The position numbers and the translations under genes were made by a program. 14,869 nt of DNA from CAZONU01 sp965370045 (GTDB lineage: Bacteria; Planctomycetota; SZUA-567; JAKLDR01): the NCBI GenBank assembly GCA_965370045.1, contig CBDUSI010000112.1:1-14869 (forward strand). Reading direction: 5' to 3'. The first letter of the stretch is position 1. The number at the start of each line of letters is the position of its first letter. The notes below the pieces were generated by a model. The model had not been told where the DNA came from. It worked only from the letters and a program-made list of their open reading frames with translations, and searched no databases. Shown piece by piece: positions 1-12,717 of the stretch.

Positions 1-31
1 GTCCCGTCGCGCTGCTTCGTTCTCGGGATTC

Positions 32-54
32 GCACGATGCCAGAGGCATCGCGC
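32..54. repeat. Imperfect inverted repeat (stem-loop) in upstream non-coding region
   Basis: A perfect 7-base arm pair (CGATGCC at 35-41 and GGCATCG at 45-51) flanks a 3-base AGA loop. Two further pairs (32-33 with 53-54) lie beyond one mismatch. I see no open frame of note in positions 1-154 on either strand. The element may be part of a repeat that continues to about position 125, or a structured 3' untranslated region of an upstream gene. The sequence shows the symmetry only; any role is inference. Confidence 0.45.
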
Positions 55-79
55 TTACCCTCGGGCCTCGCATCGCTCG

Positions 80-110
80 GGAGCACCCGCCGTCACGGCG
101 CTCCATTTTT
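80..110 (+). terminator. Possible intrinsic terminator ahead of the acs operon
   Basis: Outer arms GGAGC (80-84) and GCTCC (100-104) enclose a second GC-rich inverted repeat at 88-100 (CGCCG/CGGCG around TCA), and the structure is followed directly by ATTTTT (105-110). A strong GC hairpin with a T tract is the usual form of a rho-independent terminator reading to the right. The T run is only five long and the hairpin has internal mismatches, so efficiency is uncertain. If real, it ends transcription from an unseen upstream gene and implies that acsC has its own promoter between about 105 and 150. Confidence 0.5.
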
Positions 111-154
111 CAACAGCCTGCTAGCAACTTGAAGGCAATAAGGGGGAGAAGCAA

Positions 155-1498
155 ATGGCTCTGACCGGAATGGCGATCTACAAGAACCTGCCGAAGACCA
201 ACTGCGGCGATTGCGGCTTCCCCACCTGCATGGCCTTCGCGATGCAGGTCGCCGCCAAGCAGAAGGCGCTGACCGACTGCCCGCACCTCTCGGACGACGC
301 CAAGGCGGAGTTCTCCGACGCCTCCACCCCGCCGATGAAGCTGGTGCACATCGGCCCGCAGGGCGACGCCGGCGTCGAGGTCGGGCAGGAAACGGTGATG
401 TTCCGCCACGAGGAGAAGTTCCACAAGCAGCCCGCGCTGGCCGCCAAAGTAGCCGCCTCCCTTTCCGACGAAGAAGCCCTGGCGCGCGTCGAGGCCGTCA
501 ACAAAGCCCAGTTCACCCGCGTTGGCAAGGACATCGGCGTGCGCCTGGCCGCCGTCGAGATCGAGGGACTCGCCGCCGACGCCGCGGCGGCGCGGGTCAA
601 GGCCCTGGCCGACAAAAGCCAACTGCCCTTCGTGCTGATCGGCTCGGACGCCGCCGCCATGTCCGCCGCCGCTGGGGCCATCAAGGACAAGAAGCCCCTG
701 ATATACAAGGCCACCGAGGCCAATGCCGACGATTTTATCAAGATCGCCGCGGAAACCAAGTGCCCCCTGGCGGTGAGCGCCCAGAGCCTCGAACATCTCG
801 CGGATATGATCAAGGCCGCCAAGGAAAAGGGCGTGGCCGACATGGTTCTTTCCTTTGACGGCCACGACATGGTCGGCGCAATCCGGAACATCACCATGGC
901 CCGGCGTGCGGCACTCAAGAAGACCTTCCGTCCGCTGGGATATCCGGCGATGGTCGACGTCTCCCACGATGACCCCATGCAGGAGACCGTGTTGGCCGGC
1001 AGCTTGGCCGCCAAGTACGCCTCGATCCTGATCATCAACGGGATCGGGGGCTCCGAACTCCTGCCGGTGCTCACCGTCATCCAGAACATCTACACCGACC
1101 CGCAGGTGCCCAACACCGTGGATGCCAAGCTCTACGAGATCGGCGACGTCAACGAGAACTCCCCGGTGCTGTTCACCACCAATTTCTCGCTGACCTACTT
1201 CTGTGTCCAGGGCGAAGTCGAGCGCAGCAAGGTGCCCTGCTACATCTGCGTGGTGGAGACCGAAGGTCTGGGCGTGCTCAACGCCTACGCCGGTGACAAG
1301 ATTTCCGCCGAGAAGGTGGTCACCACCCTCAAGGACCAGGGCGTCGCCGACAAGGTCAAGCACCGCAAGCTGATCATCCCCGGCCTGCTGCCGGTCTTCC
1401 GGGCGGAGATAGAAGACACCTCCGAGTGGAAGGAAGTGCTGATCGGCCCGGAGAGCGCCAGCGGCATACCCGCGTTCCTGGCCGAGAACTTCAAGTAA
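155..1498 (+). CDS. acsC: Corrinoid iron-sulfur protein large (gamma) subunit AcsC
   Basis: AcsC is the large subunit of the corrinoid iron-sulfur protein (CFeSP). It carries the cobamide that accepts a methyl group from methyl-tetrahydrofolate (via AcsE) and gives it to acetyl-CoA synthase. The 447-residue length is typical. The N-terminal 4Fe-4S motif is intact: Cys17, Cys20, Cys25 and Cys42 (CX2CX4CX16C), the spacing known for this family. This cluster donates the electron for reductive reactivation. The middle should form the TIM barrel, and the C-terminal third (roughly 330-447, containing the VPCYICVVETEGLGVLNAY stretch) the corrinoid-binding domain. The ATG is well supported by AGGGGGAG at 141-148, seven bases upstream. 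It is first in a six-gene run and its partner AcsD is three genes downstream. Protein identity is secure; the promoter is not resolved. Confidence 0.96.
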   Translation: MALTGMAIYKNLPKTNCGDCGFPTCMAFAMQVAAKQKALTDCPHLSDDAKAEFSDASTPPMKLVHIGPQGDAGVEVGQETVMFRHEEKFHKQPALAAKVAASLSDEEALARVEAVNKAQFTRVGKDIGVRLAAVEIEGLAADAAAARVKALADKSQLPFVLIGSDAAAMSAAAGAIKDKKPLIYKATEANADDFIKIAAETKCPLAVSAQSLEHLADMIKAAKEKGVADMVLSFDGHDMVGAIRNITMARRAALKKTFRPLGYPAMVDVSHDDPMQETVLAGSLAAKYASILIINGIGGSELLPVLTVIQNIYTDPQVPNTVDAKLYEIGDVNENSPVLFTTNFSLTYFCVQGEVERSKVPCYICVVETEGLGVLNAYAGDKISAEKVVTTLKDQGVADKVKHRKLIIPGLLPVFRAEIEDTSEWKEVLIGPESASGIPAFLAENFK

Positions 1499-1499
1499 T

Positions 1500-1517
1500 G
1501 GGAGGCCAAACACCTCC
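1500..1517 (+). other. Small hairpin in the acsC-acsV gap
   Basis: GGAGG (1501-1505) and CCTCC (1513-1517) can pair across a 7-base loop, immediately after the acsC stop. The left arm is itself Shine-Dalgarno-like but lies too far (over 30 bases) from the acsV start to serve it. It could act as an mRNA processing or stability element between cistrons. A five-pair stem in GC-rich DNA can easily arise by chance. Confidence 0.25.
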
Positions 1518-1537
1518 GCTTCCCGGGTAGGTTTCCA

Positions 1538-3433
1538 ATGTCCGACTGCAAGGTCCAGTTCTCGCCGATTTACAAGGCGGTCTCCGTCCCCAGGGGCACC
1601 ACGCTCCTGGAGGCGGCCCGGCGCGCGCGCATTGCCATAAGCAACATCTGCGGCGGCGACGGCATATGCGGGCGCTGCCGGATGATCGTCCGCGAGGGGA
1701 AGGTAGGCGGCGACTCGACCGGCCTGCTGACCCGCGAGGAGATCATGGCCGGGACGGTGCTCGCCTGCCAGAGCACTGTCCTGACCGATCTGAGAGTCGA
1801 CATTCCCGAGGAGACCCGCGCCCGCGAGATGGTCGAGGTCGACGAGACCGCCGACCGCTTCCGGGCGGCGCGGCCGATGATCCGCAAGCGGGAGTTCGCC
1901 AAGAGCCCTTTGGTCGAGAAGGTCTTCCTCAAGCTCGAAGAGCCGACCATCTCGAACAACCTGCCGGACTGCCAGCGCCTCGGGCGCATGGTCACCAGGG
2001 CCACCGGAATCGCCTCGATCCAGACCGGCCTGAAAGTCATAAAGCGGCTGCCGGAGGTGCTCCGCGCGCAAAACTTCCAGGTTACCGCCACCGTCGGTCG
2101 GCGCGGCGAGATCGGCGAGATCGTGGACGTCGAGCCTGGCGACACCTCCGCCCGGAACTTCATTGCCGTAATCGACGTGGGGACCTCCACGGTGGTCCTC
2201 CACCTGGTGGACGTTGTGAAGATGGCCACCGTCGTGGCCCGGGCCTGCTTCAACTCCCAGTCAGCCTACGGGCGGGAGGTGACCGCCCGGATCATGGCCT
2301 CCGAGAAGGAGGGGGGGGCCGAGAAACTCCAGCAACTGCTGGTCGAGGACATCAACCGGCTTATCACCGCGGCCTGTAGCGAGAAGGGCGTGGCTCTGCG
2401 CGACGTGAACGCCGCGGTGGTCGCCGGCAACACGGCCATGAACCATTTCCTCCTGGGGCTGCCGGCCGGCAACATCCGGCGAGAGCCGTACTCGGCGGTG
2501 ACCGTGGAAGCCCCGCCGGTCAGGGCCGCGGAGGTCGGCATCAGGATCAACCCCCGCGGGTTGCTCTACTCGGTGCCGGGCATCAGCTCGTGGGTCGGCG
2601 GCGACCTGACCGCCGGCATCCTGGCCACCGAACTCGACCAGTCCGACGAGGTCGGGATGCTCATCGACGTGGGCACCAACGGCGAGATCGTCATCGGCAA
2701 CCGCGAGTGGCTGATCGCTACCAGCGCCTCGGCGGGCCCTGCGCTGGAGGGTGCCAGCGTGGACTGCGGGATGATGGCCGAAGAGGGCGCCATCGAGCGG
2801 GTAATGGCCAGTGCCGACGGGCCGGTCTGCGAGACAATCGGCGGCACTCCCCCGACGGGCCTCTGCGGTTCGGGGATAATCGACCTGGTCGCGGTGATGC
2901 TGGAGATGGGCATCATCGACCGCTCCGGGCAACTGGCCGCGGGTTCCCACCCGGGCATCGTCGAGCGCGACGGAGTCCGGCGGTTCGTGCTGGTGTCCGC
3001 CGCGGAGTCCGGCACGAGCGAGGACATCTACATCACCCAGGACGAGATCGACAACGTGATTACCGCCAAGGCGGCGGTCTTCGCGGCCGCCAAGATCGTC
3101 CTCGACCGGCTCAAGCTGGGCTTCTCGGACGTGAAGAAACTGTATCTCGCCGGCGGTTTCGGGAGCTACATAAACCGCGAAAACGCCGTGCAGATCGGGC
3201 TGTTGCCCGATCTGCCCATCGACAACATCGAGTACGTGGGCAACACTTCGATCTGGGGCGCAAAGCTTGCGGCCCTCTCGCACGAAGCGGACAACGAGCT
3301 GCGCGATATCCGCCGCAAGACCACCTACTACGACCTGATGGGTACCGACGACTACGTCGAGCAGTTCAAGCAGGCCATGTTCCTGCCGCACACGGACATC
3401 GAGCTCTTCCCCTCGGCACGCGGGAAGGGATAG
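1538..3433 (+). CDS. acsV: RACo: reductive activator of the corrinoid iron-sulfur protein (ASKHA ATPase with 2Fe-2S domain)
   Basis: RACo couples ATP hydrolysis to the uphill reduction of inactive Co(II) to Co(I) in CFeSP. The N-terminal plant-type 2Fe-2S ferredoxin domain is complete: Cys38, Cys44, Cys47 and Cys77 (CX5CX2CX29C). A linker and middle domain follow. From about residue 208 the actin-like ASKHA ATPase part begins, with phosphate-loop sequence VIDVGTSTVV, then IDVGTNGEIVIG in the second lobe and LAGGFGSYINRENA near the C-terminus (the DUF4445/RACo C-terminal family). The 631-residue length matches characterised RACo proteins. The start ATG has only a weak GGGTAGG upstream, so translation may depend partly on coupling to acsC. 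Family members also activate other corrinoid methyl carriers, but position between acsC and acsD makes CFeSP the likely substrate. The symbol acsV is the one used in some acetogens; orf7 is the older name. Confidence 0.93.
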   Translation: MSDCKVQFSPIYKAVSVPRGTTLLEAARRARIAISNICGGDGICGRCRMIVREGKVGGDSTGLLTREEIMAGTVLACQSTVLTDLRVDIPEETRAREMVEVDETADRFRAARPMIRKREFAKSPLVEKVFLKLEEPTISNNLPDCQRLGRMVTRATGIASIQTGLKVIKRLPEVLRAQNFQVTATVGRRGEIGEIVDVEPGDTSARNFIAVIDVGTSTVVLHLVDVVKMATVVARACFNSQSAYGREVTARIMASEKEGGAEKLQQLLVEDINRLITAACSEKGVALRDVNAAVVAGNTAMNHFLLGLPAGNIRREPYSAVTVEAPPVRAAEVGIRINPRGLLYSVPGISSWVGGDLTAGILATELDQSDEVGMLIDVGTNGEIVIGNREWLIATSASAGPALEGASVDCGMMAEEGAIERVMASADGPVCETIGGTPPTGLCGSGIIDLVAVMLEMGIIDRSGQLAAGSHPGIVERDGVRRFVLVSAAESGTSEDIYITQDEIDNVITAKAAVFAAAKIVLDRLKLGFSDVKKLYLAGGFGSYINRENAVQIGLLPDLPIDNIEYVGNTSIWGAKLAALSHEADNELRDIRRKTTYYDLMGTDDYVEQFKQAMFLPHTDIELFPSARGKG

Positions 3434-3447
3434 GGGAGGGGCAGCGC

Positions 3448-4203
3448 GTGACCAGGACCGTGGCGATCACCGGAAAGGGCGGGGTGGGCAAGACCACCAT
3501 CGCCGCGCTGATGATCCGGCATCTGAAAGCCGCCGGCGCCGGCGCCGTGCTGGCCATCGACGCCGACCCCGACTCCAATCTGGGGACGCTGCTGGGCATG
3601 GACGTGGAGCAGTCCATCGGCGACGTGCGCGAGGAGGCCCTCAAGAAGGTCAGGGATCTGCCCGCGGGGATGAGCAAGCAGGCCTACATCGAGGCCGGGC
3701 TGCACCAGATCGTGGTCGAGACCCAGGGAGTGGACCTCCTGGCCATGGGGCGCTCCGAGGGCCCCGGCTGCTACTGCGCCATCAACAACATGCTGCGCCA
3801 GTTCACCAGCAGCCTCAGCCCCTCTTACGCGTGGGTGGTGATGGACAACGAGGCCGGCCTCGAGCACCTCAGCCGCCAGACCACCAACAACGTCGACGCG
3901 CTGGTCACTGTGATCAACGAGAGCCCGCTGTCCCTGGACTGCGCCCGGCGGGTTGATGAACTGGTGGCGGACATCAAGAACAACGTGCGCAGGAAGTTCT
4001 ACCTGATAAACTCGGCCCGGGACGACCGGGTGGAGGCGATAAGGAAGCGGGCCGAAGGGCTGGACATGGAGTACCTGGGCAGCATCCCGCACGACGCGCA
4101 GCTCGACGAACTGATCTTCAGCGGCAGGCCCATCTACGAGCTTGACGCCAGCCCGGCGGTAACCAAGATGGACGAGATAATGGAGAGATTGGGGGAGATC
4201 TGA
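3448..4203 (+). CDS. cooC: CooC/AcsF-type nickel-insertion ATPase
   Basis: This MinD/SIMIBI-class P-loop ATPase belongs to the CooC family, which loads nickel into CO dehydrogenase or (as AcsF) acetyl-CoA synthase. The deviant Walker A GKGGVGKTT starts at residue 9, with signature Lys10 and catalytic Lys15. A switch-type DADPDSNLG follows at about 39-46. A CXC pair (Cys108, Cys110, in GPGCYCAINN) corresponds to the metal-binding CXC of studied CooC proteins, which bridges a dimer. The start is GTG at 3448, chosen because GGGGAGGGG lies seven bases upstream and the Walker A then sits at the normal distance; the open frame itself extends much further upstream but that part is a shadow of acsV. 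The gene lies 14 bases after acsV and one base before acsD. Whether it serves CODH or ACS cannot be told from sequence; the cluster position matches the second CooC-like gene of acetogen acs loci. Confidence 0.92.
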   Translation: MTRTVAITGKGGVGKTTIAALMIRHLKAAGAGAVLAIDADPDSNLGTLLGMDVEQSIGDVREEALKKVRDLPAGMSKQAYIEAGLHQIVVETQGVDLLAMGRSEGPGCYCAINNMLRQFTSSLSPSYAWVVMDNEAGLEHLSRQTTNNVDALVTVINESPLSLDCARRVDELVADIKNNVRRKFYLINSARDDRVEAIRKRAEGLDMEYLGSIPHDAQLDELIFSGRPIYELDASPAVTKMDEIMERLGEI

Positions 4204-4204
4204 G

Positions 4205-5170
4205 ATGGAGATCGTCGACGTCAAAGAGAAATGGGCAAACAGCATCAACACGGTCACCATCGGCGCCACCAGGGACGGGGGAGGAACGCGGGGCTCGACG
4301 GTGTCCGTCGGCGGCGAGACCACCCTGCCGGGCCTGACCTTCGAGGGCGAGATTCCCAACCGCCCGGTGGTCGCCGGGCTGGTCACCGACGCCGTCCCCG
4401 AGGACTGGCCGGACGTCCTCAAGGGCGCCCTCGGCGAAGCCATCAAATCGCCCGCCGATTGGGCCAGGAAGTGCGTGGACGACTACAAGGTCGACATGGT
4501 CTGCCTGCGGCTGATAGGCGCCGATCCCAACGGCGCGAACCGCTCGGCGGCGGACTGCGCCGCCACCGTCAAGCAGGTCCTCGATGCGGTGGACGTCCCG
4601 CTGATCATCTGGGGCTGCGGCGACGAGGACAAGGACAACGAGGTCATGCCCGAGTGCTCCCAGGCGGCCAAGGGCGAGAACTGCCTGCTGGGCGTGGCCA
4701 CCGAGGGCAACTACCGGACCATGGGCGCCATCGGCACCGCCGACGGGCACAAGCTGATCGCCGAGGCCCCGGTGGATATCAATATCGCCAAGCAGGTCAA
4801 CATCCTGCTCGAGGACGCCGGCTTCAAGCTGGAGAACGTGGTCATGTGCCAGACGACCGCGGCGCTGGGTTACGGCTTCGACTACGTCTACACCATCTTC
4901 GAGCGGGTGCGCATCGCCGGCCTCAAGGGCGACAAGATGATGGCCCTGCCGCAGATCGCCAACGTCGGCTGGGAATCCTGGAAGGTCAAGGAGTCGATTG
5001 CCGACGAGGACGTGCTGCCCGGCTGGGGCAAGCTCGCCGAGCGCGGCCCCCGCTGGGAGGCGTCCGCCGCCGCCGGCTACCTGCAGGCCGGGGCGGACAT
5101 ACTGGTGCTCGCTCATCCCGAGGCCATCGCGGCCACGCGGGGCGCAATCGACAACATGATGGCCGGCTGA
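4205..5170 (+). CDS. acsD: Corrinoid iron-sulfur protein small (delta) subunit AcsD
   Basis: AcsD pairs with AcsC to form the CFeSP heterodimer; it is a TIM-barrel protein that helps hold and cap the corrinoid between the two subunits. The 321 residues fit the family (about 310-320). Recognisable conserved sequence includes the N-terminal TRGSTVSVGGETTLPG stretch (about 28-43), followed by the segment with NRPVVAGLVTD and, in the C-terminal half, LGYGFDYVYTIFERVR. The ATG is separated from the cooC stop by one base. Its ribosome binding site (GGGGGAG at 4189-4195) lies inside the end of cooC, so the two genes are translated together. No oddity seen. Confidence 0.95.
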   Translation: MEIVDVKEKWANSINTVTIGATRDGGGTRGSTVSVGGETTLPGLTFEGEIPNRPVVAGLVTDAVPEDWPDVLKGALGEAIKSPADWARKCVDDYKVDMVCLRLIGADPNGANRSAADCAATVKQVLDAVDVPLIIWGCGDEDKDNEVMPECSQAAKGENCLLGVATEGNYRTMGAIGTADGHKLIAEAPVDINIAKQVNILLEDAGFKLENVVMCQTTAALGYGFDYVYTIFERVRIAGLKGDKMMALPQIANVGWESWKVKESIADEDVLPGWGKLAERGPRWEASAAAGYLQAGADILVLAHPEAIAATRGAIDNMMAG

Positions 5171-5195
5171 CGGCGTAAGAGGGAGGGGAGACGAC

Positions 5196-5969
5196 ATGCT
5201 CTTCATCGGCGAGCGGATAAACACCGGCTTCAAGGAGATCAAGCAGGCGGTCCTGGACAAGGACCCCAAGCCCATTCAGGACTGGGCCAAGAAGCAGACC
5301 GAGGCCGGCGCCTCGTTCCTGGACATCAACCTGGGGGCCATATCCAACAAGCCCGCGGACATGTGCTGGATGATCGAGTCGGCCCAGTCGGTGGTGGACA
5401 CCCCCATCTGCATCGACTCCAACAAGCCCAACATAATTTCCGAGGCGGTCAAGGCCTGCAAGGGCAAGGTGCTGATCAACTCGACCACCGCGGTTGACGA
5501 GAAGCTCGACTCGCTGATGCCCCTGGCCGCGGAGCACAAGACGGCCATCATCGGCGTGGTCATGGACGAGTCCGGCACGCCCAAGGACGCCAACAAGCGC
5601 GTGGAGAACGCCGGCAAGATCATGGCCAAGGCCATGGAGCTGGGCATCCCCTCGGAGGACATCTTCCTGGACCCCATCGCCATGCCGCTGAAGTTCATGC
5701 AGGAGCAGGCCCAGGAGATACTCTCGGCCACCGCGCAGTTCAAGCTCTTCTCCGACCCGCCCCCGCATATTACATGTGGATTGTCCAACATCTCCAACGG
5801 CACCAAGCACAAGAAGCTGCTCAACCGCACGTTCCTGGTGATGGCCATCGCCAACGGGATGGACTCGGCGATCTGCGACGTGATGGACGCCGACCTGGTC
5901 AACGCCGCGCGCGGCGCCGAACTGGTGATGAATCGGGAGATCTACGCCGACTCCTTCGCGAAGAAGTAA
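5196..5969 (+). CDS. acsE: Methyltetrahydrofolate:corrinoid iron-sulfur protein methyltransferase AcsE (MeTr)
   Basis: AcsE transfers the methyl group of 5-methyl-tetrahydrofolate to Co(I) of CFeSP, the last step of the methyl branch before acetyl-CoA synthase. It is a pterin-binding TIM barrel of 257 residues, close to the usual 262. Pterin-contacting residues known from Moorella MeTr (Asp75, Asn96, Asp160, Asn199) appear here with a shift of one: Asp74 (CIDSN), Asn95 (LINST), Asp159 (FLDP) and Asn198 (LSNIS). The family motif NGTKHKKLLNRTFL follows. A strong GGGAGGGGAG at 5181-5190 lies five bases before the ATG, supporting the start. The gene follows acsD by 25 bases. All key residues are present, so it is likely active with folate rather than tetrahydromethanopterin, as befits the bacterial-type partners. 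Confidence 0.95.
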   Translation: MLFIGERINTGFKEIKQAVLDKDPKPIQDWAKKQTEAGASFLDINLGAISNKPADMCWMIESAQSVVDTPICIDSNKPNIISEAVKACKGKVLINSTTAVDEKLDSLMPLAAEHKTAIIGVVMDESGTPKDANKRVENAGKIMAKAMELGIPSEDIFLDPIAMPLKFMQEQAQEILSATAQFKLFSDPPPHITCGLSNISNGTKHKKLLNRTFLVMAIANGMDSAICDVMDADLVNAARGAELVMNREIYADSFAKK

Positions 5970-7017
5970 ATGAAGCTGGTCGTCCTGCGCAGCGTGCCGC
6001 CGGAGCGCGGCGCGGCCGCGAGGGACGAGTACTCCCAGGAATTCGATACCCGCTACGCCGAGAGGGTGCTGGGCAACCTCGCCGGCGGGGCCGGCCCCTG
6101 CACTGCCTGCGGTCCGGACTGCTGCGCGTGCCGCGCGCCCTACGGGCGCGACCTCCGCGGGGACCTGGCCGCCGTGCTGGACCTCCCCGCGGTGCTCCCC
6201 CACGTGCTGGAGCGGCCCGGGCAATACGTTCCTCCCAGGCCTCCGGCGCATGACGTCCTGCTGGCCATCGCCATCCACGAGCAGATTCTCATTGAGGTGC
6301 TCAAGAAGTGCGGCGAGTGGGGCACCCGGGGCGTGGTCGTTCCCCTGGAGGCCCCGGACTGGATAAGCCCCGCGGCGCGCGCCGCGGCCTTCGAGGTCGC
6401 CGAGGCGCTCGGCGTGGAGATAGCCTTCCCCAAACCCTTCTGCGCCTTCCGCCCGCCAGCCGGCTCGCTTCTCGACGCTTTCCGGCGGCACTTTCACATC
6501 GGCTTCCCGGAAGTGGACCTGATCGTGGAGGACGGCCTCGTAAAGCAGGCCCGCGTGGAGGTCTCGGCCGCCTGCGGGGCCACCTACTTCGTCGCCCGCT
6601 GGCTGGCCGACAGGCGGGTCGACGCGGACATAAAGCACGAGGTGATCGCCAAGCGCATGCACAGCTACCCGTGCACCGCCAGCATGGAGTGGGACGACGA
6701 GCTGGGCGACACGCCCATGCACATCGCCGGCCAGGCGCACTACGAGATACTCAGGCAGCTGGGGCAAGAGCCCGGTGAGGCGCCGCGGGGCATCGTCTCC
6801 CCGGTCGGCGTGATGATTCCCGAGCCGCCCCGCGGCGGGGAAAGCCTGGAAAACATCGAGAGGGCCAAGGAGGCTATCTTGACATCGCTCGCCGAGCGCG
6901 GCAGTCTGGGCACCGAAGAGCTCAGTCGGCTGGAGGGAGTCTCGCCCGCCGCGGCCTACTCGGCGCTGCTGCTCCTCAAGAAATCCGGGCGGGTCAGGGT
7001 CGAGGACCAGTCGGTGA

Positions 7018-7034
<17 letters not shown>
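5970..7034 (+). CDS. DUF166 family protein with Cys-rich N-terminus and winged-helix-like C-terminal extension
   Basis: I recognise the DUF166 family (sometimes mis-named thymidylate synthase in archaea; some members are named DfsP and include selenoprotein forms). Its biochemical function is unknown; it is found in methanogens and in bacteria with CO dehydrogenase/acetyl-CoA synthase. Visible here: Cys44, Cys47, Cys51, Cys52 and Cys54 form a compact cluster (CTACGPDCCAC) that could bind metal or an iron-sulfur centre. A conserved-looking core at about 200-230 contains SAACGATYFVARWL, and CTAS follows a KHEVIAKRMHSYP segment. From about residue 285 to the end there is a helical, winged-helix-like extension (SLAERGSLGTEELSRLEGVS...), which would make this 354-residue protein longer than the core family. 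The ATG touches the acsE stop (TAAATG) with no clear Shine-Dalgarno, suggesting translation by reinitiation after acsE. Its 3' end overlaps the convergent kinase gene by 17 bases. Operon membership suggests a role in CFeSP or CODH/ACS function; that is inference. Confidence 0.82.
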
Positions 7035-11853
<4,819 letters not shown>

Positions 11854-11911
11854 GGTCGAAAGCGCCTCCAGAGGCCGGCCCGCCGCCGCGGGCGCGATTG
11901 CCAGGTTCCCA

Positions 11912-11940
11912 AGGGTATTGGGGACCAGCCGGCATATCAA
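11912..11940 (-). promoter_or_regulatory. Putative sigma-70-type promoter for the kinase gene
   Basis: On the minus strand TTGATA (11940-11935) is followed after 17 bases by TACCCT (11917-11912). The -35 box matches consensus at five of six positions, the -10 box at three. Transcription would begin near 11905, about 50 bases before the chosen ATG. It lies within the longer alternative reading frame, which is an argument for the shorter start. Pattern-based only. Confidence 0.35.
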
Positions 11941-11991
11941 CTGTTTTTCGTCGGGGCCCTCGAAGACCATCGGCGGTGGGCCGGAAATGAC

Positions 11992-12020
11992 TTGCGCCGG
12001 AGGGCGGAGGGGGCTAACAT
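11992..12020 (+). promoter_or_regulatory. Putative promoter for the tetR-tolC operon
   Basis: TTGCGC (11992-11997) and TAACAT (12015-12020) are separated by exactly 17 bases. The -10 box ends at the base before the 28-base operator, so transcription would start about six or seven bases inside the palindrome. A bound repressor would directly block polymerase, which makes this weak-consensus promoter more believable than its box scores alone suggest. Confidence 0.5.
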
Positions 12021-12048
12021 CTTTATGACTGACCGGTCAGTCATAAAG
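12021..12048. promoter_or_regulatory. Perfect 28-base palindromic operator for the TetR-family regulator
   Basis: The half-site CTTTATGACTGACC is followed without a spacer by its exact reverse complement, giving 14 paired bases on each side. The core GACTGACCGGTCAGTC resembles operators bound by many TetR-family repressors. It ends 21 bases before the tetR ATG and overlaps the predicted transcription start, the classic layout for autorepression. It lies about 110 bases upstream of the predicted kinase transcription start, so control of the kinase is possible but less clear. An in-frame ATG inside the palindrome (12025) lacks a ribosome binding site and is not the likely tetR start. Confidence 0.85.
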
Positions 12049-12069
12049 GGACAAGCGGAGGGAAAGCCC

Positions 12070-12717
12070 ATGGCCCGCAAGCGCAGGCGCGACGCGATGG
12101 CCTCTAAGGGGGCCATTCTGGCCGCCGCCCAGGAGGTCTTCGCCACCCGAGGTTTTCACGGCGCGAGCGTCGAGCAGATCGCCCGCAAGGCGGGGGTGGC
12201 CAAGGGCACCGTCTTCCTGCACTTCAAGAGCAAGGAGAACCTGCTCGTCGCCATGCTCAAGCACCACTACGCGGCCGTCGAAGAGTTCTACGCCGAGGCG
12301 GCCCGCCCGGAGATGAGCGCCCGGGAGCAGCTCGAGCAGCTGGCCGCCGTCGAGAACTGGCTGAAGGACGAGGTCACCGACGTGGGCCGCACGCTGCTGG
12401 GCATGTGGACCGGCCTGCCCCCCAGCCTCCGCGCGCGCCTGGACTCCCTGGTCACCAGAACCTACAACCTCTACCGCAAGCGCATTGCCGCCCTCTTCCG
12501 GGAGTTCCTGGGCACCGCCCGGCTCGAGGGGATCAGCGTCGACGAGCTGGCCGCGGCCTTCATGTCCGCCTATGACGCGCTGATAATCAGGAGCTTCATG
12601 CTGCCCTCGGTCAAGCCCTCGGCGGTTCGCGTCGCGAAGGTCCTGAAGCTCCTGTTCCTCGACGGCGTCGAGAAGCTGGCCGGCAAGTCCCCGAAGAGAA
12701 AGCGGGCGCGGAAGTGA
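12070..12717 (+). CDS. TetR/AcrR-family transcriptional regulator
   Basis: This 215-residue protein has the normal length and layout of TetR-family repressors. The N-terminal DNA-binding domain (about 12-60) has the typical pattern: ILAAAQEVFATRGFHGASVEQIARKAG..., with recognition helix sequence GVAKGTVFLHFKSKENLL at 42-59. The C-terminal part is helical and would bind an unidentified small ligand. The C-terminus is very basic (KSPKRKRARK). The ATG at 12070 is chosen over an upstream in-frame ATG at 12025 because GGAGGG (12057-12062) lies seven bases before it and because 12025 falls inside the operator. The stop overlaps the next gene's GTG (GTGA), so the regulator and the outer-membrane channel are translated together. 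Likely role: repressor of its own efflux operon, relieved by a toxic or metabolic ligand. Confidence 0.93.
   Translation: MARKRRRDAMASKGAILAAAQEVFATRGFHGASVEQIARKAGVAKGTVFLHFKSKENLLVAMLKHHYAAVEEFYAEAARPEMSAREQLEQLAAVENWLKDEVTDVGRTLLGMWTGLPPSLRARLDSLVTRTYNLYRKRIAALFREFLGTARLEGISVDELAAAFMSAYDALIIRSFMLPSVKPSAVRVAKVLKLLFLDGVEKLAGKSPKRKRARK

Noticed and set aside
110..2203. 697-codon open frame on the minus strand opposite acsC and acsV
   Set aside because: It lies opposite two strongly recognised genes, has the Gly/Asp/His/Leu-rich composition of an antisense shadow in high-GC DNA, and shows no known domain.
3531..3547. Short GGCGCC tandem run inside cooC
   Set aside because: It encodes an Ala/Gly-rich turn after the first helix and is ordinary low-complexity sequence in high-GC coding DNA.
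11854..11970. Upstream extension of the kinase (39 extra residues from ATG at 11970)
   Set aside because: No ribosome binding site at 11970, a promoter-like sequence lies within it, and the kinase domain already starts at a normal distance from the ATG at 11853.
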